Positions 53,214 through 64,000 of a stretch of DNA of 64,000 nt are shown piece by piece. Made by a program: the position numbers and the translations under genes. Within the stretch, counting starts at the first letter, position 1. Each line of letters opens with the position of its first letter. The notes under the pieces were generated by a model. It did not search any database. It saw only the letters and a program-made list of their open reading frames with translations, and had not been told where the DNA came from. Source of the DNA: Anomaloglossus baeobatrachus (lineage: Eukaryota; Chordata; Amphibia; Anura; Aromobatidae); assembly GCF_048569485.1 (NCBI RefSeq), contig NC_134361.1, positions 169,435,258-169,499,257 on the forward strand, read 5' to 3'.

Positions 53214-55008
53214 CTCATAAGCTTACAATTTATAAAATTGGGATAATACAAAAGGTAGAAGTATTTGTCTAATGCAACGTTCCAGGGATCTTTTACTAAA
53301 AGAAAAAGTCTGCAGATATAGGTCCCTATCCCAGATGGATTTCCCTTTGGCCTCCATTCTAAATTATGTATGTGTAAGGAGCCCAGAAGCTCTTCGACAC
53401 CTCCTTGAAGATTGTATAGTGGTATAGATGCATTGTCATTTTATATATGTGGTTTTATCTATTTGGTGGCCTGTTGCCCTTACTCGGCCAGTGGACAGAG
53501 TTAACTATCGGGGACAGCCCATGGTGGGAGATGTTACATGGGCAGAGGAAGTTACTTCCTGGTTATGAGGCAGATAGTGGAAACCACAGAAAAGGAAAAA
53601 GACCTACGGTCCTAATGTCTTCAGACTAGCACTGTCTTATGGATGTTCTGTGCAAAGAACAGAAACCATACTCAGATAGCAAGTGCTAGGGTGAACAATC
53701 ATTAAGTGGCAGAAACATTCCTTTTCTCAGGCAATTAAGGATTTCAGCAAGAGTTATCTGTTAGATAAGAAGTGGAAGTGAAGCCAAACCGGCCTGGCTG
53801 GGACACCTGTTCCCCTACAGAGAATTGAAGATGCAGTGGCACACCAAGGAGCGTCTTGCCCACATTAACTGGAAGGTGAGAGTAGCTGTGAAGGGCCATA
53901 GTGACCCTTCTCGACCCAGACAGTGCTCACAGAGGAAGATGGATACTCCCCTGATGGTCTATTGGTTTAGTGCACTATGCATGTGTAACCGTGTAACTCT
54001 TAATTGTGCATAAGATGTGTTCTTTAAGTGTCGTGTCTGCTATTACATGTATATACATTTCACCAGTAAGTTTAGATTTGGACTTGGGTCTCCTTCCTTT
54101 ATCTCACCTCATCGGGTCCTGGCCTGCCATGTCAAGGAGCAGCATGTAGTGTGCAGGGGTGTATCGCTAAGGTAAAAGCACACACACAGCCAGGATTCCG
54201 CTTTGTCTTTAGCATGGTGGGACACGGATATGACCCTTGTTCACGACCGTTCTTCCCGTTATATATGTGCAATAATAAGAAGTGCCAACTTTATTAAGAG
54301 GCTTACATCAATTAATGAGTCCAGCACATCTCATCAGTGCCTTGTGCCTCCATTGCACCTCACCAGAATAGTTACTCCACTCAGGGACTGAAGGCAAAGT
54401 TCTGCCACAAGAAATGACGATGCTTTTTATGAATTTTATTGGGAGTTGTAGTCATGCCCCTTCCTGCCATAGCTCATCCCCAACTATACTAATTTTGGCG
54501 CAGCTGCCAGAGACTGTTGTAAAAAATGCCAAAAGTTGCAAAACTTTTGTGCAATGCAAGTTTGTGACTTTTCATAGTGTTTTACTCCAGAACTTGCGTA
54601 AAAAAACATTCATGCCAATTTGGCTTCTCTGGTTTGGCTGTTTAACCTAAGTGATGGGGCAGTGCTCCTTATTGGATCAAAATTGACTTATAGGGTTTCT
54701 ATATTCCTCTTGGAAGAGCATTTTAATTTATTTTTTTGCCAAGGAGTAATTCTTAGGGTATCTATCTGCTGTTCTAAAGGCGAAATGTACCTTCTAGACA
54801 TTTATGAAAGACCTCTAACTCAGCCAACCAGTGTCCTACTCTGGAATCATGAGGGGTATAAACCTTGAAAGAGCTGTGTGCAATTTGTTGGCTTTTTTCT
54901 CTTGGAGAAGACTTTGGTTTGGCTGAACATCCTAAGTCACATGGCAAGACACAATGTAGGGGATACTAGATGTAAATCGTGCATGTTAATCTAATTGTAA
55001 GGGGTAAT
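53214..55008. other. Intron; no gene seen
   Basis: Mixed composition, no recognised exon or repeat end. Confidence 0.4.
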
Positions 55009-55641
55009 TGTCATGCTAGGTACGGGGAAGAACCAAGCGAACGATGAAAGGAAGGGAAACCCTGTGTCTAGGGAAAGTGAAGATGGTGACCCCGGACCAA
55101 ACCTACTGCCGGTCCCTGGGGTCCCTCACCACCCTAGATAGGTTCCACTCCTACTGGCTGAGCCGGATATGTGACCATAAGTATCCCTAGTGCTGGGACC
55201 TAAATAGGGAACGCATGGAATGAGTTCTTCATCAAACCCACTAAGCAACTGTAGAAAATACAAGAGGGACACACAAGGGGGAAAGCATGAACTAGTTATC
55301 ATTAGATGACTCAGATAGAAGTTCAGCAGAGTTTTCAGTAACGATACTACAGAGGAGTACAAGCCACCTGCTTGCAACCTTGGCTTGAAGTAACTGAAAA
55401 TATCACCAGCACAGTACAAAGGAAGGAAGAGGTATTTAAACATCAATGGAATACTGAGGATTAACAGCTGGGTGGAAGTTGAGCTCCTGCTGGGTCCAAA
55501 AGGGAGAGAGATGAATCCAGAAGGAAAGCTACCTATACCAATGAATATTGACAACAGGAACAATGGAAAGTCAAAGCATTCAGCGCAGCCAGACACTGTG
55601 ACCTTCGATGGCCAGAAACCACATGTGACACAACCGTGACA
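55009..55641 (-). mobile_element. Probable solo LTR, 633 bp
   Basis: Plus strand begins TGTCATGCTAGGTACGG and ends CACAACCGTGACA, giving TG...CA on either strand. Flanks are GTAAT (55,004-55,008) and GTGAT (55,642-55,646), a 5-bp duplication with one difference. Orientation is set by analogy with other TGTCACG-starting amphibian LTRs. Confidence 0.6.
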
Positions 55642-56756
55642 GTGATATATTCAACAGATAAAGAGTCGTATGTAGTCTATAGGCATGATTTAGGAAGAGG
55701 TTCGCTTCCGATATATTGTACACAGTCTAATGTCAGCACCAACAGGACACAGTCAGACTGTAAGACTATAGTACATTGACATGGAGAATGGTGACACTCA
55801 ATTGTATACTTACCTATACAGTTCCAGTAGAATAACAGACAACACAGAGTACTAAGAAAAGATACTTCACAGCCTTCTGCAAATTGAAAAAGAAACCCTA
55901 CAGAACCAGACGAGAACACTTGGAAAATGCTTGTTAAACACTCGTTATGTGTGAATGTAAAAGACATATGAAATGTAATAAAACGCAGCCTTTCTTGAAG
56001 GTTTACTCACTAGGCTCATCCCACCCTCCACAGTTCCTAAATTCTGTGCGGTGAAATAATGATGGCTGAGGGTCATTTAAGTCATTTATATAAATCTACC
56101 AAAGATAAAATACTAATTTTCCCGGCAGCAAATCTATAAAGGAAATCCTCGTGCAAATTGTTTTAGATGCTGTCTAAATACCAAAGATGAGAGAGAGGAA
56201 TCAGAATGTACCAAACAGATGGGAGGAGATGAGTACAATTTCATAGACAACAGATCTGTGGAGCATTTCTAACAGCCATTTATAAAATTTGTTGGAATTC
56301 TGCATGAATCCACTTAAAGGGAAGCTATCATCAAAAAATTATTGATTATTCACATCAGGTTTTGGTGTTAGATGTATTTTTTCAGCAATGTGTTTTTTAT
56401 TCCTCATATCACATTGTGTATTAAAAATAACAAATAGAAGTCATACTATTTTCACATTGGCTATTAGGGCTTTTTTTTGCCTGGCTTCCTTTTGTTTCAG
56501 GAAACAACACATGTACATAGCCACATGAGTAAACTACATTCCTATTTTTTTTATTGAAGTATTTATTGAGGTTTTTTAAAGGTCGTAGTGAAGGGAGGGA
56601 GAGCAGGGTAAAGTGTGAACTCACCACCTATTGTGAATGGTGGAATCTTCAATACTGAACCTTGGCTCTGTAAATTTTCACAATAACAGAAAAGAGGATG
56701 GGGGATGTCCTATGGTCTGATGATGTATTTATGAGCCGAGTTCCAAGGGGTTAGTG
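55642..56756. other. Intron with one MITE end
   Basis: TTAAAGGGAAGCTATCATCA at 56,315-56,334 is the end of another TTAA-type MITE with no partner found. The rest is AT-rich with no exon. Confidence 0.4.
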
Positions 56757-57337
56757 TGTAAAGGGGGTGTTACATGCTACGATATATCGGGCGATATGTC
56801 GTCGGGGTCACGGATTCCGTGACGCACATCTGGCATCATTTGACATATCGTAGCGTGTGACAGCTACGAGCGACTGTTAACGAGCAAAAATACTCACCCT
56901 ATCATTGCTCGTTGACACGTCGTTCATTTTCAAAATATCGGTCACATTCCTGAATGCAGGTTGTTCGTCGTTCCTGAGGCAGCACACATCGCTCCGTGTG
57001 ACACCTCGGGATCGACGAACACAGCTTATCTGCATCCCGCCGGCAATGAGGAAGCAAGGAGGTGGGCGGGATGTTACGTCCCGCTCATTTCCGCCCCTCC
57101 GCTCCTATTGGGCAGCCGCTGTGTGACGTCGCTGTGACACCAAACGTCCCTCACCCTTCAAAAAGAGGATGTTCGCTGCCCAGAGCGAGGTTGTTTGGGA
57201 GGTAAGTACGTGTGACAGGGGTAACCGACTTTGTGCGACACGGGCAACAAATTGCCCGTGACGCACAAACAATGGGGGTGGGTGCGATCACACATGCGAT
57301 CGCACGATAAATCGACGCGTGTAACAGGGCCTTTACA
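56757..57337. mobile_element. Harbinger-like MITE, 581 bp
   Basis: Ends TGTAAAGGGGGTGTTACA and inverted partner TGTAACAGGGCCTTTACA. The interior follows the MITE at 17,950-18,510 closely (CGGGCGATATGTCGTCGGGG, CGAGCAAAAAT-CTCACC, GGTGGGCGGGATGTTA). No clean target duplication was seen. Confidence 0.72.
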
Positions 57338-57373
57338 GTTCCTATGTAAAATCTTTGGTACTGGACCCTGGCT

Positions 57374-57528
57374 TTGTCATTTGATATTGGTCTGTAAACA
57401 TTTTGTCTCTCACGTGCTATTTTCAGTTTGATATTGGTCTGTAAACATTTAGTCTCTCACATGCTATCTTCAGTTTGATATTGGCCTGCAAACATTTAGT
57501 CTCTCATGTGCCATTTTCAGTTTACAAA
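57374..57528. repeat. 48-bp tandem repeat, three copies
   Basis: TTTGATATTGGTCTGTAAAC and the following bases recur near 57,379, 57,427 and 57,474. Confidence 0.9.
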
Positions 57529-57888
57529 TTAAAAAAAGGATGGTGTCATGGAAAATGTCCAATAATCGGAAGTAATAAGGTTTATTGTGTAGATTGCTGT
57601 GAATTCTGTCATTCTGTTTCTTTTTCTCTTTGGGTCCGGGAAGCAGTGTTTTTTTAAATTAAGTAAATGGATATCCTCAACAACAAAAGTATTAAAATGC
57701 AATTATTTTGACTTTAGGCCAATCTTAAGTAACCGATAATCCGTCAGAATCTAACACAAACAATTCACGATAATTGTGTTATCTGATTAGACCTACAAAT
57801 TTTAGGAAATTCAACTCAAAGTCGATTTGCAGTGGATCGATTTGATCATCTGTATTTATTATTTTTTGGTATTTGTGTGTAGTGTTTT

Positions 57889-60800
57889 AGAAAGCCATGG
57901 AACCCATAGGGTGGAGGGGCGACATGACTAGAGGGAAGGGAAGGAGTGATGGGGTTAATGGAAACAGGAATGGTTTGTTTATAAGGCAGAGTAAAGGGAT
58001 TGGTGGGTAGGAGGAGTTCCCTGGAGGAAGAGGTGGGACAGTTGAGGGGTGTAAGTAAAGGACTTTGACTTACCCCCTCTCTCTTGACTTCCGGATATGG
58101 AACGATCTGACTGGAGAGGTTCCTATAAGGTGTCAGGACGTCACCTTCTATTTCTCCATGGAGGAGTGGGAGTATTTAGAAGGACACAAAGATCTGTACA
58201 AGGACGTCATGATGGAGGTTCCCCAGCCCCTCACATCACCAGACTTCCGGATATGGAACGATCCGGACGTGCGACAGGATGGCTGCTACCCGGGAGCAGC
58301 GGATTCATCATGGCAGTGCACGGGCCCCTGGCAGCGCGGTCCCACGTCTTGGCTGCTGGGGGTTAACCCGTTGGCACTTTCCCCTCGCTCCCCTGTCAGC
58401 TGCGGGCGGCGTCCCCCCTCCCTCATATCTCAGGTACTTGCCGTGTGCGGGGGGAGCGAGGAGGAGATGCGAGAGCCCCTTCGGGACCCTCCGCGGTAGG
58501 ACGTGGGCAGGGCAGTACTCAGCTGCTGCTCCGGCCGCGGGAGGAATCTCCTTCCGGGCCGCGGCAGCCGGGAGGGGGGCGTGGCTTGGCTGCGGCCTAC
58601 TTCCGGTCCGAGCCGCGGCCTGGCTTGCTGGATGCGGCGGCTCCCGGATGGGGAGAGCGCCCGGCGGTGACAGAGGCCAGCTTTACCCCTCGCGGAAGGC
58701 GGGGGGGGGGCCGCGGAGCTGCAGCCAGTGGTGGGTCCGGCACCAGGGCAGGCGGGCCTGGGGCGACGGGTGCCCAGGAAGCGTCGGTGAGTGGGGGTGA
58801 CGGCAGGGGCCCTGCAGTTCCTGCTTGGTCACCCAGATCAGGTTGCAGCTCCCGGCCGCGGCGGTCTCCCCCAGGAGGGGGAGGGCCCAGCGGACAGAGG
58901 CTTTCATGGGGCCCAGGAGGGCTGGATGCGGCGGCTCCTGGCCAGGAGAGCGCCCGGCGAGGACGGAGGCCAGCGTTACCCCCCTTCGCCCCCGCGGGTG
59001 GAGGGGGGGGGGGCCGGGGGGCTGCAGCCAGCAAGGGGTCCGGCACCAGGGCAGGCGAGCATGGTGCGACGGATGCCCGGGAGGAGTCGGTACGTGGGGG
59101 TGACGGCGGGGGCCCTGCGGTCCCCGCCTGGTCACCCAGAGCAGGCGTGCAGCTCCCGGCAGCGGCGGTCTCCCCCAAGGGGGGGAGGGCCCGGCGGACG
59201 GATGCCTTCTGGGCCCAGGAGGGCAGGAGGCTGGCGGCTCTGGATGGGAGTCTGCTGGCAGCGGGTCGGGCCACAGGTACCCCCTGTCCTTGCAGGTAGC
59301 AAGGGGGGGTCAGGCCAGAAGATAAGGCCCGCGGTGGCAGCCCGTAGGACGGGACGGTTTCCGGGGTTGTCGCCGCGGGACAGAAGATGGAGCTTGGAGG
59401 ATGGTGCCCACGCGGCGTACCAGGAGGACGGCCGTGGTGGTGGCAGCGCTTCGGCGGCGTCTGCATTACATGAGCCAGAGGCGGTCGGCTCCAGCGAGGA
59501 GGAGGAGGAAGCAGCGACGGATGAATCAGACGTTCGGATGGCGTGATTTTTATTCCAGGATATGCCGGGTCGCGGTCGGGTGAGACGGCCGTGGATTTGG
59601 CAGGGCTGGGGGAGGGCGGCTGCGGACACGGCAGCGCCGAGTGGGTTGGTGTTTTGACCAGGTATGGGGTTTACTGAAGTGGTGTATACGGTTGTGGAGA
59701 GTGCGCATGCACCGCCGGCGGCATGGACGGGATCGGTGGTTAGTAGGCGCAGGTGCGGCAGGCAGAGTGAGGGCGCATGAGGCGGCAGGGGAGCATTTTC
59801 GGGCAGAGGCGGCAAGGGCTGTGACAGAGTGAGTGGTGAGGAACGAAGAGGGGGATGAGGTGGTGCGTCTGGCTGACAGTGGCCAAGTGTGAGAGGTATG
59901 GGTGCTTCAAAGGCCCGCTGGGGGGGCTCACTTGCTGGAGGATGTGAGGGATAAGATTTGAATGGGGAACGTGTAGCAATAGTTTCGCTGCTCCCCCGGG
60001 AACAGTTTCACCTGGATTAGGTTAAGCCAAGTGATTCCAGGAAGGATAAGTAGAGGGAGGGGAGCGCCGGTGGAGGCTCACCCTCGTACATTTGCAACGT
60101 GGCTGCGGGCATTTGCGTTTTTTGGCAAGGGTATCGGGGGAAGGAATTGGGTAATTGGTTCGGCATGGTTCGGTTATATGGATCCATTTGGGGTGGCTTG
60201 TTAGGTCATATGGCGGTTTAGTCTGGCTTCAGTACGCCGAGTAATTTCAGCAAGGGAAGGTGTTGCGTGCCAGTATGCGGTAGGATCATACGGGCACATC
60301 CTTATGGCTGCAGTGGATGGCGGCTCCTAGTCAGCCCCCCCCCCCTTTTTGGGGGGTAGTTGGCTGTTCGGGGCTTGGAACCCCGGCGACACGGACGATG
60401 AGGGTTTTTTGGGGGGAATAGAAGGATGGGTGGTGCAGATTTGGCGCGGACGGTTGTCTTAAGCATAAGTGTTGGGTTGTGGTAAGGAACATAGTAATTC
60501 TGCGTCATTCTATTTATATTGGTGGATCTTTGCCTCCTTATTGGAAGTTTGCGCTGGGCTAGGGGACACCTGGTGGTTGTCAGTGGAAAGAGGGGTCAGG
60601 AAGTGGTGTTGGGCAGGATGGGTGGGCCATTCGGGGCCCTCCTTGTCACGATTGGGTTTCTCTGTTGGGGGGTAGTGCCGGAAATGAGCCGTATATAGAT
60701 GTATATATTTCGGCTTGTTCAAAACGTATCTTATCTGGAGGAGTCATCGGTGTATGCCTGCTTGGCTCCAGAATTGTCGGCGGTTTATTATGTGTCGTTT

Positions 60801-63797
60801 GACAGAGGGTGGGATTTGGTAAAGGCGGTGAGCCGGGGAGCATTGATGGCAAAGGCGAATTTGGAGGCGGCATTTAGGTTGTTACTGGTCCACCCTGCTA
60901 GCTAGCAGTTCTGGTGCTGCGGTGGGGAGGGGAGTTATTATTATGTTGATCGGTGGGTGCTAATGGGTTGTTGTCCCATTTTATGTTCCTTTGGAGGCGG
61001 TTATTTCTTGGTGGAGTGGTTTGTGCGTGGTGTGTCCCAGCTTACACCTCTTATTCATTATAGGTTGATTCTCTTTACATCGGGTTGGCGGGTTGATGAT
61101 TCGTTGAGGTTGATTGTTTTATTACAGATGGTGGTGGATACTCTTTTGGGCCTGTTGGCGCAGGCGAAGACTGAGGGTCCAACGCCAGTGATACGGTTTG
61201 TGGGGATAAAGTTTGATGTTATGGTCAGAGGGGTAGGATTCGTGGGTAATGGTGTGGTCCTATGGGCTGCGATAGAGGCAGTTAGGTCAGCTAAGACGGT
61301 GCGGTTTCAGGCGGTGCAGTCTTTGCAGGGGCGGTCGAACCACGGGTGCAGAGTTACGCCGCTGGGGTGCGTGTCTGCTGGACGGCTGGCGATGGCTGCG
61401 CCAAGGGTGCAGCCATCGGATCCTTTGTGTGTGGTCACGAGGGAGATCAATGATGATCTGATGGTGTAGGAGGTTTTTTCTTACGGCGATTTAGTGGCCG
61501 CGGATTGTGGCTGGGTAAGGTGCTACCTGATGGAACGTAGCTGCGGTACTCGGAGGCAGCGGGTCCAGTTGTTTTCTGGTTGGGCATTGTGGGGTAGCGC
61601 TTCCAATCAGTGGTAGTGGTTGGGTGGTGGAGGTTGGCAGTTTTTTCCAAGAGGAAGGTGTGCTGTCATTCTGGCTATCAGTTGGTGGAGAATTCGATTA
61701 ATAGTTGGTTTGCTAATCCTGGGGCCAAGGGTGGCGTACTTGTGACAGTTGGTTTCTCAATTGGATGTGTTTTAAAAAAAAAAATGTTATGCGTGGCGCA
61801 ACCAGTACTGGGGTTCGCCAAGGGAATAGCAGCTGCTGTGTTTCCTTCCAGTTCTGCAGGTCTCGGGAGTTGAGGCCGGGTAGCAGACGAGGTGGGCACG
61901 GTGTGTCCGGAGGGCTTGTGGAGTCTGGTGTGGCTGTGTTGGGGAGCGGCTCGGTGCCCAGTGACTGAGGTTATTTGGGGCTGATATTCAGAAGTATGGG
62001 TGGCGCGGATAACGTTTGGGACAATGTGTGAGGAAGGCCCAGTGGAGTATTTGATGGTGGTGTTGGCAGTGGTGAGTAACGGTTTTCAGGCTGCTAGGCC
62101 GGCGTCCGCAGTGGAGCAGAGGGTGGCGGCTGTGGCTGTCTTGTTAAGGATTAGATGTGGAGAGATGTTTTCGCAGGATCTTAGGGCGCGGCAGGCCTTG
62201 AAGGGTTTGGTCGTAAGGGTGTGAGGGAGCGGGATACAAGGGTCCGTCTCCGTTGTTTTGTGGCAGCGTTTGGTGAGTGGTTTGTGGCGGCTATGTTCAT
62301 CTGAGCACGAGCGGGTTTTTGTTTCCCTTGTCCAAAACGGTTTGTGTTAGCCTTTTGGGGGGCTTTGAGATTGTGGGGTTGGTCAGCCCATCTACGGTCA
62401 AGAGCGGAGGTTGGATGTTGGAGGATGTGTCCGAGGTGGTGCAGTGGGTTGAGCGCCGGCTTTGTCGCTCACCGAATTAGATTAGGCGGGTGGTGAAGGT
62501 TGGTGTTGTTATACGCGGTCCCGGGTGCGGAATTATGTTGTGAGGGCGCCCAGGCTCATTATTGTGTCGCGTTTGTTAAGGTACCATTTTGTGGCAGTGC
62601 TGCAGACTTGATTGCAGGTGGCGGGGGTGGGCGCCCGGAATACTATGGGTCGTATTCCTTCTGGATTGGGCTGCCACGGAGGCCCCTCGGTGGGCTCAGA
62701 AAAGGGGTTGTGAGAAGTATTGGGAGGTGGGAGTCCTCTTGTTTCGGTGTTACGTTTGGCCTCAGTTGTTATCGGGTTAAGGCAATGGGGGCATTTGAGT
62801 CTTTTGGGAGTGGAATGGGTTGGCGTAACAGGTTGGTGTTATCTGTGGGTTTATAACCCCTGGGTTTTTGTGGTGAGGGTGTGCCTCATTTGGATATTTG
62901 GGCATTCGTTGGTTCTCGGGGCCTCGACGGTCTGAGGCTCGCCTGAATGTTGCCAGTTGGGTCTGGACGGGTCGATGGTACTGGTCCAGTAAATTGGAGG
63001 CAGCGATTTGGTATCTCGAGAAGTTATTTATGAATGTTTTAAAAAAAAAAAAAAAAAAAATTGTTGGTTGTTGCATTGTGTAAGACATACCTGAGCTTAA
63101 TCGTGGGGTAGTTTTGATAGTGTGACCAGGTTGGAATGGCGTGTGGCTCGTGCGATAGGCAGTATCAATTGAGCCTTATTGGGGGGGCGGCGCCAAAAGT
63201 TGGTGGCGCTGAACGGGTGGTTTTGGGGATGCGATGGGGGTGCATCTTCACGTGCTTGGTGCTGTTTTGTGGATGCTGGGATTGCGTGGAGGTGTGGTAC
63301 AAGCTTTTGGTGTGTGGCGGGTCCAGGCCACGTAAGGAGTCACGTGCCCTGTCCTGTGGCGGGGGGTAGGTCTGGTCCAGAGGCGGTTGAAGGCAATGGT
63401 AACTGGACAGAGAGACACCATCTTGGTATGGTGGCTCCAGGTTCCGGGATGTTGCAGGCACGGGGTTCTGCAAAGTTGGGGGGTTAATCCGTAGGTGATT
63501 AATACCTCATCTCTGGGTCGGTGTGTTGCGGCCAGGGATACTGGGGTGAGAAGTGGTTCCTGGACTGGGCCTACTCAGGGTTGTATATTTACTGTATTGG
63601 TTACTGTGTTACCTATTGTTATTTGTTGGGGTCGCCCGTTGGACGGCGCCCCCTTGTGTTAGTATGTAAATAATAGGTAATAAAGGCTGCTGTGGCCAAT
63701 TTTAAACCAAGTCACATGCAGTTCGTGTATTATTTACAGATGGTATTGGTGGGTAACACACATACAGCACGACTGGAGAATCCTTCCTCAATGGTCA
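57889..63797 (+). mobile_element. DIRS-order (Ngaro-like) retrotransposon with KRAB box, copy B
   Basis: Same order of parts as copy A: A1-like start (57,889), KRAB segment (about 58,108-58,241), CpG-rich tandem repeat (about 58,480-59,545), reverse transcriptase traces (60,710-61,469), tyrosine-recombinase traces (62,000-62,790), and B block ending at 63,797. A2 and B2 are absent, so the element ends after a single B. Differences from copy A are scattered and few. The copies appear to be disrupted in the same regions, suggesting descent from an already defective parent or mobilisation by other elements. No target duplication seen. Broken in many places. Confidence 0.8.
58059..58499 (+). CDS. 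Open frame with a frog-type KRAB box (copy B)
   Basis: As in copy A: DFRIWND, then [45 protein letters not shown] and DFRIWND again, continuing to a stop at 58,497-58,499. The box reads KDVMMEV, the standard KRAB form, where copy A has KDVIMEV. No ATG precedes the box in this frame and no zinc fingers follow. The reading frame is open across the box in both copies, even though the rest of the element has decayed. Confidence 0.7.
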   Translation, partial: RTLTYPLSLDFRIWNDLTGEVPIRCQDVTFYFSMEEWEYLEGHKDLYKDVMMEVPQPLTSPDFRIWNDPDVRQDGCYPGAADSSWQCTGPWQRGPTSWLLGVNPLALSPRSPVSCGRRPPSLISQVLAVCGGSEEEMREPLRDPPR

Positions 63798-64000
63798 TGT
63801 AATTAGAAGTAGGGTTTAGTGCAGTTGTAGTCATGATCTGTGTGTTATTGGATTGTAGTCCACTCCACAACTTTACCATTTATTTGGTCTAGCTCGCGGA
63901 GTGATCACTTCTTCTGCTTCATACGAGGGCTGTCGTATGTTGTCTGACTATTCCCTTCTGTGTACACATAACATCAGTATAAATCATAGTTATTACTGGA
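63798..64000. other. Right flank; nothing recognised
   Basis: Single-copy-like sequence to the window edge. Confidence 0.4.

Overview
The window looks like intronic and intergenic DNA from a vertebrate, most likely a frog or toad with a large genome. One single-copy host coding exon stands out: at 25,938-26,597 (+), encoding the RING finger and both B-boxes of a MID/TRIM protein that matches MID2 better than MID1. It has a splice acceptor at its 5' side and a strong donor (GTAAGA) at its 3' side. No later MID exon is visible, so everything from 26.6 kb to the right edge is probably intron of that gene. A moderately GC-rich patch at about 13.65-14.25 kb is the only other stretch that could be a host promoter or 5' exon.

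Almost everything else is mobile DNA and simple repeats. From 0 to 13.3 kb there is a solo LTR, a small inverted-repeat element, then a three-level nest. A Tc1/mariner transposon (catalytic spacing DD35E) has a hAT transposon inserted on its start codon. The hAT transposase is in turn split by two solo LTRs, one of them inside the BED zinc-finger coding sequence. One hAT arm carries about 14.5 near-identical copies of a 184-bp unit; the opposite arm has a single inverted copy. From 14.4 to 16 kb lies a long TATC array. From 17.9 to 24.9 kb there are several MITEs and a 5'-truncated CR1-like LINE whose ORF2 is open over about 900 codons, except that a TTAA-targeted MITE interrupts its endonuclease end.

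Two near-identical copies of a DIRS-order (Ngaro-like) tyrosine-recombinase retrotransposon lie at 28.7-35.4 kb and 57.9-63.8 kb. Both carry, near the 5' end, a frog-type KRAB box segment flanked by 22-bp direct repeats and read in the same frame as those repeats. The first copy shows the A1-body-B1-A2-B2 split-direct-repeat layout, and its A2 repeat lacks the KRAB segment. This KRAB capture is the most unusual thing in the window. The elements are fossils with broken frames.

Between and after these copies lie a 204-bp tandem array (into which the first retroelement inserted), fold-back elements, a second long TATC array interrupted by a DD34E Tc1 element, LINE fragments, further solo LTRs and several hAT- or Harbinger-like MITEs. 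No tRNA, rRNA, CRISPR array or bacterial-type gene was seen. All identifications rest on reading the sequence and on remembered family motifs; no database search was run.
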